A DNA stretch of 7,350 nt from contig CAMPIA010000057.1 of the NCBI GenBank assembly GCA_946886175.1, positions 1 through 7,350 on the forward strand, in the 5' to 3' direction. Numbering within the stretch: position 1 is the stretch's first letter; every line of letters begins with the position of its first letter. Below, piece after piece: positions 1 through 7,350 of this stretch. A program made the translations under genes and the position numbers. Source of the DNA: an uncultured Altererythrobacter sp. (GTDB lineage Bacteria; Pseudomonadota; Alphaproteobacteria; Sphingomonadales; Sphingomonadaceae). A model generated the notes under the pieces. It was not told the origin of the DNA and made no database searches. It saw nothing but the letters and a program-made list of their open reading frames with translations.

Positions 1-2527
1 TCACCTCGGGCACGTGCTCGTGAAGCCAGTCGGAGACCGCCTCCATGTCGGAAATGCGCGGGACGACGATGAAGCTCTGCCCGCCGCGATGATGCTCGCG
101 CAGCAGCGCTTCGCGCATCACCATGTCGTCCCATTCCATCACGTAGGTTCTCACCGCGAGGCGGTCGACCGGCGGGGTCTGGATGGTCGATAGCTCGCGC
201 AGTCCGCTCATCGCCATCTGCAAGGTGCGCGGGATCGGCGTCGCGGTGAGGGTGAGCACGTGGACGTCGGCGCGCAGTTGCTTGAGCTTTTCCTTGTGGG
301 TGACGCCGAAGCGCTGTTCCTCGTCCACGATCACGAGGCCCAGGTTGCGGAACCTGGTGGTTTTCGAGAGGATCGCATGGGTGCCGATCACCACGTCGAC
401 CTGGCCCGAGGCCAGCCCCTCGCGCGTTTCGGCCGTCTCCTTCGCGGCAACGAGGCGGGAGAGCCGCCCGATGCGCAGCGGAAAGCCGGCGAAGCGCGCG
501 ACGAAATTGGTGTAATGCTGGCGCGCGAGCAAGGTCGTCGGGGCGACCACCGCGACCTGCTGCCCGGCCATGGCCGCGACGAACGCGGCGCGCAGGGCGA
601 CCTCGGTCTTGCCGAAGCCGACATCGCCGCAGACAAGCCTGTCCATCGGCTTGCCCCCGGACAGATCGCCCAGCACGTCCTCGATCGCCCGGTCCTGATC
701 GTCGGTCTCCTGCCACGGGAAGCGCTCGGCGAACTGGTTGTAGCTCGCCTCTTCCGCTTCGAGCACCGGCGCTTTCCTGAGCGCGCGCCGCGCGGCGACC
801 TGCATCAGCTCGCCGGCGATCTCGCGAATGCGCTCCTTCAGCCGCGCGCGGCGCTTCTGCCACGCTTCGCCGCCGAGCCGGTCGAGCATGACCGCCTCCT
901 CGCTGCTGCCGTAGCGGCTGAGCACGTCGATGTTCTCGACCGGGATGTAGAGCTTGTCGCCCCCCTTGTACTCGAGCATCACGCAGTCGTGCTGGCTCTT
1001 CCCGACCGCGATCGGCTCGAGCCCGAGATACTTGCCGATCCCATGCTCGACATGGACCACCAGATCGCCGCGGTTGAGCGCCGAAAGCTCGGCCAGGAAA
1101 GCGTCCGAATCCTTGCGCTTCTTCCTGCGCCGCACCAGCCGGTCGCCGAGCACGTCCTGCTCGGTCAGAAGCTCGAGATCGTCGCTCGCGAAGCCGGTTT
1201 CCAGCGGCAGGACGAGCGCGACGGCCTTTCCCTTCGTTGCCGCTCCGAGCGCTTCCTGCCAGTTGTCGGCGAGTTGCGTCGTGGCCCCGGCTTCGGACAG
1301 GATCGAGGCGATGCGGGCGCGGCTGCCGGTCGAATAGGCGGCGAAGATCGCTTTCTTCCCGGCCTTGCGGAGCGCACCGAGATGGCTCGCCGCCGCCTCG
1401 TAGATGTTGTCGCCGCGCGCGCGCTCGGGCGCGAAGTCGCGCGCCGAGGAGAACCCGAAGTCGATCACGCGATCGCTTTCGGGCTCGGCGAAGATCGTCG
1501 TGCGGTGCACCGGCGCCCCCTCGAGCGCCTGCTCGAACTCGGGCTCGGCAAGATAGAGCGCATCGGGCGCGAGCGGGCGATAGCTGCCCTTCGCCTGCCC
1601 GCCGGTGGTGGTGCGCTGATCGTGGTAGTCCCCGATGTCGCCGAGCCGCTCCTCCGCCGCCTGGAGCGCGGCCGAATCGATTACCATCAGATCCTCGCCG
1701 CCCAGATGATCGAACAGCGTTGCCATCCGCTCCTCGAACAGCGGCAGCCAATGCTCCATGCCCGCGAGGCGCCGCCCTTCGCTGACCGCCTCGTAGAGCG
1801 GATCCTGCGTGGCGTGGGCGCCGAACAACTCGCGGTAGCGGGTGCGGAAGCGCTTGATGCTCTCCTCGTCGAGCAGCGCCTCGCTCGCGGGCAGCAGCAG
1901 ATGCGAGGCGAGCACGCCGGTGCTCATCTGGGTCGAGGGGTCGAAGCTGCGCAGGCTTTCGAGTTCGTCGCCGAAGAAGTCGAGCCGCAGCCCCTCCTCC
2001 AGCCCCGAGGGAAACACATCGACGATCGAACCGCGCACCGCGTACTCGCCCTTGTCGACCACGGTGTCGGTGCGGCTGTAGCCCTGCCGCTGGAGCAGCG
2101 CCGCCAGGCTCTCGCGTCCGATCTCCACGCCGGGCCGGAACTCGCGCACGCTCTCGCGGACGCGGAACGGGGTGAGCGCCCGCTGGAGCACGGCGTTGAC
2201 CGTCGTGACCAGCAGTTGCGCGCCGGGCTTGCCGGCCTGCAACCGGTGGAGCGCCGCGAGGCGTCGCGCGCTGACCGAAAGCGCGGGACTCGCCCGGTCG
2301 TAGGGCAGGCAGTCCCAGGCCGGATATTCGAGAACCTCCAGCTCGGGCGCGAAATAGTGCGCCGTTTCCGCGACCGAATGCATCGCCGCGTCGTCTGCGG
2401 CGACGAACACTGCCCGACCCTTCGCCGCGCGTGCGAGATCGGCCAGTACCAGCGGCTGCGCCCCGCGCGCGACGGAGGCGAGGGTGAGCGGCTGCTGCGC
2501 CTTCAGGATGCGTTGGATGTCGGCCAT
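1..2527 (-). CDS. mfd: Mfd, transcription-repair coupling factor (partial, C-terminus off the left edge)
   Basis: Mfd is an ATP-driven dsDNA translocase that pushes stalled RNA polymerase off DNA and recruits UvrA for transcription-coupled repair. Reading leftwards from ATG 2527-2525, 842 codons stay open to the window edge; the family is about 1150 residues, so roughly 300 are missing. The UvrB-like N-terminal region includes WDCLPYDRASP near residues 75-85. The RNA-polymerase-interacting, CarD-like domain starts near residue 487 (GDLVVHVEHGIGKYLGL, then LEYKGGDKLYIPVENIDVL). Translocation domain 1 has Walker A GDVGFGKTE at 634-642 (Lys640), DEEQ at 735-738, and TATPIPRTL after it. The visible end, PRISDMEAVSDWLHEHVPEV, lies in translocation domain 2; the QxxGRxGR and TRG motifs would be off the edge. 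A weak Shine-Dalgarno (TTGGA) precedes the start. No frameshift or missing motif is seen. It lies downstream of sdhE on the same strand, 123 bases away, behind a terminator-like hairpin. Confidence 0.97.
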   Translation of the reverse strand, partial: MADIQRILKAQQPLTLASVARGAQPLVLADLARAAKGRAVFVAADDAAMHSVAETAHYFAPELEVLEYPAWDCLPYDRASPALSVSARRLAALHRLQAGKPGAQLLVTTVNAVLQRALTPFRVRESVREFRPGVEIGRESLAALLQRQGYSRTDTVVDKGEYAVRGSIVDVFPSGLEEGLRLDFFGDELESLRSFDPSTQMSTGVLASHLLLPASEALLDEESIKRFRTRYRELFGAHATQDPLYEAVSEGRRLAGMEHWLPLFEERMATLFDHLGGEDLMVIDSAALQAAEERLGDIGDYHDQRTTTGGQAKGSYRPLAPDALYLAEPEFEQALEGAPVHRTTIFAEPESDRVIDFGFSSARDFAPERARGDNIYEAAASHLGALRKAGKKAIFAAYSTGSRARIASILSEAGATTQLADNWQEALGAATKGKAVALVLPLETGFASDDLELLTEQDVLGDRLVRRRKKRKDSDAFLAELSALNRGDLVVHVEHGIGKYLGLEPIAVGKSQHDCVMLEYKGGDKLYIPVENIDVLSRYGSSEEAVMLDRLGGEAWQKRRARLKERIREIAGELMQVAARRALRKAPVLEAEEASYNQFAERFPWQETDDQDRAIEDVLGDLSGGKPMDRLVCGDVGFGKTEVALRAAFVAAMAGQQVAVVAPTTLLARQHYTNFVARFAGFPLRIGRLSRLVAAKETAETREGLASGQVDVVIGTHAILSKTTRFRNLGLVIVDEEQRFGVTHKEKLKQLRADVHVLTLTATPIPRTLQMAMSGLRELSTIQTPPVDRLAVRTYVMEWDDMVMREALLREHHRGGQSFIVVPRISDMEAVSDWLHEHVPEV

Positions 2528-2547
2528 GTCGTTTCCAAAATCGAAGC

Positions 2548-2573
2548 CGCGCGCCGGGTTCCGGGCACGCGCG
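2548..2573. repeat. GC-rich inverted repeat upstream of mfd
   Basis: CGCGCG at 2548-2553 pairs with CGCGCG at 2568-2573. An inner CCGG/CCGG stem (2554-2557 with 2561-2564) closes a 3-base loop, and GCA at 2565-2567 bulges on one side. It sits 20 bases upstream of the mfd start codon and directly beyond the U-tract of the terminator-like hairpin, so in an mfd transcript it would form a stable 5' leader structure. Its role is unknown. It could be a second termination or anti-termination arm, a protein site, or just GC-rich sequence. Confidence 0.4.
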
Positions 2574-2600
2574 AAAACCCGCCCGAGGGAATCGGACGGG
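2574..2600 (-). terminator. Probable intrinsic terminator of sdhE
   Basis: Read on the minus strand, a 9-bp stem (2600-2592 paired with 2586-2578, one G-T wobble) encloses a 5-base loop and is followed at once by TTTT (2577-2574). This is the form of a rho-independent terminator for sdhE, which ends 50 bases upstream. The U-tract is short, so read-through into mfd is plausible. On the plus strand the same stem is followed by a G-rich run, so it should not act in that direction. A weaker palindrome, GGGAAATTCCC, at 2632-2642 lies between it and the sdhE stop. Confidence 0.6.
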
Positions 2601-2650
2601 GTGCGTGTGGCGTTTCACATAGAGACTTGGCGGGAAATTCCCACCCGGTG

Positions 2651-2923
2651 TCAGATCTCGACGTAGTCCAGCTTCTGCATCAGCGTCATTTGCGGGCCGG
2701 CGAGGGCTTCCGGCACGGCTTGCGCCTTCAGCGCCCAGGCCATGACGTCCACGTCGTCTTCCTCGAGCAGCGCCTCGAACCACGCCAGGTCTGCCTCCCC
2801 CCAGCGTTCGTGATAGCGGTCGAAGAAGCCGCCGATCATGTAGTCCGCCTCGCGCGTGCCGCGGTGCCAGGCGCGGAAGCGGGCGCGGGAAAGGCGGCCA
2901 GAGAGTTCGAGGGTGTCGGGCAT
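2651..2923 (-). CDS. sdhE: SdhE, FAD assembly factor 2 / antitoxin CptB-like (DUF339, Sdh5 family)
   Basis: SdhE is a small cytoplasmic protein that promotes covalent attachment of FAD to the flavoprotein subunit SdhA of succinate dehydrogenase (and FrdA where present). With the start at 2923 the product has 90 residues, like the 88-residue E. coli protein. The diagnostic RGxxE motif is RGTRE at residues 21-25, inside RARFRAWHRGTREADYMIGGF. The second conserved block is FEALLEEDDVDVMAWAL at about 49-65. There is no signal peptide or membrane segment. In-frame ATGs also occur at 2941 (adding MAKGPS) and further upstream, but the 2923 start has AAGGG seven bases before it and gives the family length. 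It is divergent from recG across 88 bases and precedes mfd on the same strand. The older antitoxin name for this family (CptB/YgfY) is an alternative label; flavinylation is the better-supported role. Confidence 0.93.
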   Translation of the reverse strand: MPDTLELSGRLSRARFRAWHRGTREADYMIGGFFDRYHERWGEADLAWFEALLEEDDVDVMAWALKAQAVPEALAGPQMTLMQKLDYVEI

Positions 2924-2930
2924 GGAGGGG

Positions 2931-2935
2931 CCCTT
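2931..2935 (-). promoter_or_regulatory. Ribosome binding site deciding the sdhE start
   Basis: AAGGG on the minus strand sits seven bases upstream of the ATG at 2923. The competing ATG at 2941 lies upstream of this site and has only GGGGA almost touching it. This favours the shorter, 90-residue SdhE. Confidence 0.5.
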
Positions 2936-2953
2936 AGCCATTTTCCCCGTCTT

Positions 2954-2982
2954 CGTCATCCCTGCCCCGCGCGGGGGTGACG
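2954..2982. repeat. Imperfect palindrome in the sdhE/recG divergent spacer
   Basis: Bases 2954-2965 pair with 2971-2982 to make a 12-bp stem (outer arms CGTCA/TGACG, two G-T wobbles) with a 5-base loop. The core 2965-2976, CCCCGCGCGGGG, is also a perfect 12-bp palindrome. The form, GTCATCCC...GGGxTGAC, resembles the short REP-like intergenic palindromes scattered through many alphaproteobacterial genomes. Assignment to such a dispersed family is an inference that needs the rest of the genome. It could instead be an operator serving both divergent genes. Confidence 0.5.
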
Positions 2983-3004
2983 GTTTCGATTTCGGTAGGA
3001 TAAG
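2977..3004 (+). promoter_or_regulatory. Possible recG promoter
   Basis: GTGACG (2977-2982) and GATAAG (2999-3004) are spaced by 16 bases, and each matches the sigma-70 consensus at four of six positions. The -35-like box overlaps the right arm of the palindrome. The predicted start of transcription would fall at or next to the recG ATG, implying a leaderless message, which conflicts with the use of the AAGAGG ribosome binding site at 3002-3007. This is a weak call. Confidence 0.2.
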
Positions 3005-3011
3005 AGGCCGC

Positions 3012-5072
3012 ATGCGCCCCGACATCCTCAATCCGCTGTTCGCCGAAACCGCGACGCTCGACGGGGTGGGGCCAAAGCTGCAAAAGCCGCTCGACAAGCT
3101 GGGGCTGACACGGATCAAGGATCTCGCCTACCATCTGCCCGAGCGCTTCGTGACCCGGCGACCGGTCGAGAATCTCGATGCGGCGAGCGAGGGCGAGCAG
3201 ATCGTGATCGCGCTTACCCCGACCGAGCATCGCGCGCCGCGCAGCGGCCGCGGCCCCTATCGCGTGCTGGCCGAGGATGCGCTCGGCAACGTTTGCGCGC
3301 TGACCTATTTCGGCCGCGCCTCGTACACCGCGAAGAAGCAATTGCCGGTGGGCGAGAAGCGCTGGGTCGCGGGGCGGCTCGACCGCTACGGCGACATGCT
3401 CCAGATCGTCCATCCCGATCACGTTTCCGAAGAGGGCGGCAACGCGCTCGGTCAATTGTGCGAGCCGGTCTATGCGCTGTCCGAAGGGTTGACCCAGCCC
3501 AAGGTCGCCGCGCTGGCCGAACAGTCGCTCGCGCGGGTGCCCGAGCTTCCCGAATGGATCGAGCCGGGGCAGTTCGAGCGGCAGAAATGGCCCGCCTGGG
3601 CCGATGCGCTCAAGCTGGCGCACAAGGGCGAGCATGCCGCGGCGCGCGACCGGCTCGCCTATGACGAGCTGCTCGCGAACGGCCTCGCGCTGATGCTCGT
3701 TCGCGCCGACAACCGCCGCCGCAAAGGCCAGCAGCTGTGCGGCGACGGACGCTTGCGTGCGAAGCTGACGCTGCCTTTCCCGCTCACCGGCGCTCAGAAG
3801 CGCTCGATCGGCGAGATCGAAGGCGATCTGGCCCAGGAATCGCCGATGCTGCGCTTGCTCCAGGGCGATGTCGGCGCGGGCAAGACCGTGGTCGCGCTCG
3901 AGGCCATGCTGATCGCGGTGGAGGCGGGCAAGCAGGCCGCACTGCTCGCCCCGACCGAAATTCTCGCGCGGCAACACTTCGAGACGCTGCGCACGCTGGC
4001 GCGGCCGGCCGGCGCGGAGATCGCGCTGCTCACCGGGCGCGACAAGGGCAAGGCGCGCGAATCGATCCTGATGGGGTTGCTCGACGGCAGCATCGACATC
4101 GTGATCGGCACCCACGCACTTTTTCAGGACAGCGTCGCCTATCGCGATCTCGCGCTGGTGGTGATCGACGAGCAGCATCGCTTCGGTGTGACGCAGCGGC
4201 TCCAGCTTGCCGCCAAGGGACGCCGTTCGCCGCACACGCTGGCGATGACCGCGACCCCGATCCCGCGTTCGCTCACGCTGGCGCAGCACGGCGAGATGGA
4301 CGTCAGCCGGCTCGACGAGATGCCGCCGGGCCGTCAGGCGATCGACACCCGGGTGGTCGCGCAGGAGCGGCTCGCCGACGTGGCGGACGCGGTCGGGCGG
4401 CACATCGGCAACGGACAGCAGGCTTATTGGGTCTGCCCGATGGTGCGCGAGCACGAGAGCGAAGACATCGCCGCCGCCGAGGCGCGCTACGCGGCGTTGC
4501 ACGAGCGCTTCGGCGAGGAGGTGGTGCTCGTTCACGGGCAGCTCAAGCCCGAGCTCAAGGATGCGGCGATGGAGCGCTTCGCACGCGGCGAGGCGAAGTT
4601 GCTGGTTGCGACGACGGTGATCGAGGTCGGGGTGGACGTGCCCGCCGCCACGCTGATGGTGATCGAGCAGGCCGAGCGCTTCGGGCTCGCCCAGCTCCAC
4701 CAGTTGCGCGGCCGGGTCGGGCGTGGGCACGAGAAATCCACCTGCCTGCTGCTGCGCGGCGAAGCGCTGTCCGAAACCGGCCGCGAGCGGCTGGCCCTGA
4801 TGCGCGAGACGCAGGACGGCTTTCGGCTGGCGGAGGAGGACTTGCGGTTGCGCGGCGGCGGCGAGCTGCTCGGCACGCGCCAGTCGGGCGACACCCCGTT
4901 CCGCGTCGCCGACCTCGAGCAGATCCAGCGCCTGCTTGCGATGGCGCACGACGACGCGCGGATCCTGATGGAGCGGGACGGCGGACTGGAAGGCGAGCGC
5001 GGCGCGGCGGCGCGTATCCTGCTCTATCTGTTCGAGCGCGACTGGGGCGTGCATCTGCTGCGCGGGGGCTAG
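3012..5072 (+). CDS. recG: RecG, ATP-dependent DNA helicase
   Basis: RecG is an SF2 dsDNA translocase that reverses stalled forks, migrates Holliday junctions and removes R-loops. The product is 686 residues, the normal length. An N-terminal wedge region with an OB-fold covers about residues 50-150 after LDGVGPKLQKPLDKLG. The helicase core has Walker A GDVGAGKT at 285-292 (Lys291), PTEILARQH shortly after, DEQH at 386-389, TATPIPRSL from 413, and QLRGRVGR at 564-571. The TRG translocation motif follows as LRGGGELLGTRQSG around 613-626, with Gly616 where E. coli RecG has proline. The start was chosen because AAGAGG (3002-3007) lies four bases before it and MRPDILNPLFAETATLDGVG matches family N-termini; the frame remains open upstream but overlaps the spacer and sdhE. 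It is transcribed divergently from sdhE. No terminator is evident just after the stop. Confidence 0.97.
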   Translation: MRPDILNPLFAETATLDGVGPKLQKPLDKLGLTRIKDLAYHLPERFVTRRPVENLDAASEGEQIVIALTPTEHRAPRSGRGPYRVLAEDALGNVCALTYFGRASYTAKKQLPVGEKRWVAGRLDRYGDMLQIVHPDHVSEEGGNALGQLCEPVYALSEGLTQPKVAALAEQSLARVPELPEWIEPGQFERQKWPAWADALKLAHKGEHAAARDRLAYDELLANGLALMLVRADNRRRKGQQLCGDGRLRAKLTLPFPLTGAQKRSIGEIEGDLAQESPMLRLLQGDVGAGKTVVALEAMLIAVEAGKQAALLAPTEILARQHFETLRTLARPAGAEIALLTGRDKGKARESILMGLLDGSIDIVIGTHALFQDSVAYRDLALVVIDEQHRFGVTQRLQLAAKGRRSPHTLAMTATPIPRSLTLAQHGEMDVSRLDEMPPGRQAIDTRVVAQERLADVADAVGRHIGNGQQAYWVCPMVREHESEDIAAAEARYAALHERFGEEVVLVHGQLKPELKDAAMERFARGEAKLLVATTVIEVGVDVPAATLMVIEQAERFGLAQLHQLRGRVGRGHEKSTCLLLRGEALSETGRERLALMRETQDGFRLAEEDLRLRGGGELLGTRQSGDTPFRVADLEQIQRLLAMAHDDARILMERDGGLEGERGAAARILLYLFERDWGVHLLRGG

Positions 5073-5185
5073 CTCGGGCGAGTTGCAGGCGCCCTCGATC
5101 GGCAGGTTGGAAGCCACGCCGTTGACGCCGCTGCTCCGTGGCCTTGACCTCTGAGTAGAGAGGCAGGGGTTAGGGGGATGCTCCG

Positions 5186-5251
5186 AGTCCGCCGGACTGG
5201 CTCGACGGACGGTGGCTCGCTCGCGGCGAGGGAATCGTTTGGCTCCGTCCG
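5186..5251. repeat. Nested inverted repeats upstream of the ABC-F gene
   Basis: Three paired elements are packed together. AGTCC/GGACT (5186-5190 with 5194-5198) has a 3-base loop. An outer CGGACGG/CCGTCCG pair (5206-5212 with 5245-5251) encloses an inner CTCGC/GCGAG hairpin (5216-5220 with 5226-5230). A further CCTCT/AGAGG pair lies upstream near 5149-5164. They could be structure in the leader of the ABC-F transcript, a decayed or dispersed intergenic repeat, or chance in GC-rich DNA. The rest of 5073-5273 holds no gene I can support. Confidence 0.4.
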
Positions 5252-5266
5252 AAGCGCTGCTATGGG
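5239..5266 (+). promoter_or_regulatory. Possible promoter of the ABC-F gene
   Basis: TTGGCT (5239-5244) and TATGGG (5261-5266) are 16 bases apart. The start of transcription would fall near the ATG at 5274, giving a leaderless or nearly leaderless message. That would fit the absence of a clear Shine-Dalgarno before this ATG. The -10 match is poor beyond TAT, so confidence is low. Another TTGACC at 5144-5149 has no usable -10 partner. Confidence 0.2.
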
Positions 5267-5273
5267 CGCTGCC

Positions 5274-7145
<1,872 letters not shown>

Positions 7146-7176
7146 TCGCCTCTCGCGGCAAGTCACGGATCGCGCA

Positions 7177-7196
7177 GCTGTCTGTCGTCAGACGGC
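7177..7196 (+). terminator. Stem-loop downstream of the ABC-F gene (weak terminator candidate)
   Basis: An 8-bp stem (7177-7184 with 7189-7196, one G-T pair) closes a TCGT tetraloop, starting 31 bases after the stop codon. Its position suits transcript termination or 3'-end protection, but no T-run follows on either strand, so it is not a standard intrinsic terminator. Confidence 0.3.
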
Positions 7197-7241
7197 GCGC
7201 CCGATGGACGCCGCCGCGGCCTGCGCAAAACTTCCGACCGA

Positions 7242-7260
7242 TTTCCTGAAGGTTAGGAAA
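7242..7260. repeat. A/T-rich inverted repeat in the convergent spacer
   Basis: TTTCCT (7242-7247) is the reverse complement of AGGAAA (7255-7260), with a 7-base spacer. It lies between the converging ABC-F and tRNA-Pro genes, about 40 bases beyond the tRNA 3' end, in unusually A/T-rich sequence for this window. It could help end either transcript but lacks the GC-rich stem of an intrinsic terminator. Confidence 0.25.
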
Positions 7261-7299
7261 ACGGCGGAATTCTGCGGCTAATCGTTGGAAACAAGAAAT

Positions 7300-7350
7300 T
7301 GGTCGGGGAGAGAGGATTCGAACCTCCGGCCCCTGCCTCCCGAAGACAGT
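7300..7350 (-). tRNA. tRNA-Pro (anticodon CGG), 5' part cut by the right edge
   Basis: The minus strand gives the 3' 51 bases of a proline tRNA that decodes CCG. Visible parts are: A26 at 7350; the anticodon stem 7345-7349 paired with 7333-7337 (one G-T); loop TTCGGGA at 7338-7344 with anticodon CGG at 7340-7342; a five-base variable region (7328-7332); the T stem 7323-7327/7311-7315 around the loop TTCGAAT; the acceptor 3' strand CTCCCCG at 7304-7310; discriminator A at 7303; and a genome-encoded CCA at 7300-7302. The D arm and the 5' acceptor strand lie beyond the window. The sequence from the variable region to CCA is very like E. coli tRNA-Pro. A T-rich run follows the CCA. Confidence 0.95.

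Noticed and set aside
260..2980. A 906-codon plus-strand open frame antisense to mfd
   Set aside because: It is codon-for-codon in register with mfd on the other strand. Its product is Arg/Ala/Glu/Leu-rich and resembles no family, while the minus-strand reading has every Mfd motif. High GC at third positions removes antisense stops.
2924..3030. A promoter for sdhE on the minus strand
   Set aside because: TATCCT (3003-2998) is the only -10-like site, and the nearest -35-like TTGAGG is about 23 bases away, which is too far.
3737..5125. A 462-codon plus-strand frame inside recG
   Set aside because: It is a frame-shifted reading of recG, extremely rich in Arg, Ala and Gly, with no motif. RecG itself is continuous, so no frameshift is implied.
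5144..5173. TTGACC as a -35 box for the ABC-F gene
   Set aside because: Sixteen to twenty bases downstream the sequence is G-rich (GGGGTTAGGGGG) with no -10-like hexamer.
5073..5177. A minus-strand peptide-like stretch (SGVNGVASNLPIEGACNSPEL) in the spacer after recG
   Set aside because: It looks more protein-like than the other shadows, but it has no start with a ribosome binding site and runs straight into the recG antisense frame. I could not support a gene.

Overview
The window is a housekeeping stretch of a GC-rich bacterial chromosome. The arrangement mfd - sdhE - (divergent) recG, the alphaproteobacterial style of the Mfd and SdhE sequences, and the strong G/C preference at third codon positions suggest an alphaproteobacterium. 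A sphingomonad or erythrobacter type is my best guess, but this is an inference from protein style and gene order, not a database match. I see no phage, transposon, CRISPR or defence genes.

Layout. Positions 1-2527 (minus strand) hold the first 842 codons of mfd, the transcription-repair coupling factor; its C-terminus lies beyond the left edge. A 123-base gap follows, with a good intrinsic-terminator hairpin and a second GC-rich hairpin. Then comes sdhE (2651-2923, minus), the small succinate dehydrogenase flavinylation factor. An 88-base divergent spacer holding a 29-base imperfect palindrome separates sdhE from recG (3012-5072, plus), the branch-migration helicase. A gene-free leader of about 200 bases with nested inverted repeats (5073-5273) precedes a YheS-type ABC-F ATPase (5274-7145, plus). 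The convergent spacer 7146-7299 contains two weak hairpins. The right edge cuts a minus-strand tRNA-Pro(CGG), of which the 3' 51 bases with an encoded CCA are present.

Functional links. Mfd and RecG are both superfamily 2 double-stranded-DNA translocases. Mfd removes stalled RNA polymerase and recruits nucleotide excision repair; RecG remodels forks, R-loops and Holliday junctions. SdhE attaches FAD to SdhA and has no known mechanistic tie to them; it appears to be a conserved neighbour. The ABC-F protein acts on the ribosome, and the tRNA gene is an independent unit. Two very long open frames antisense to mfd (260-2980 plus) and recG (2934-5801 minus) are composition shadows, not genes. I found no convincing new system. 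The points most worth a second look are the small intergenic palindromes and the possibly leaderless starts.
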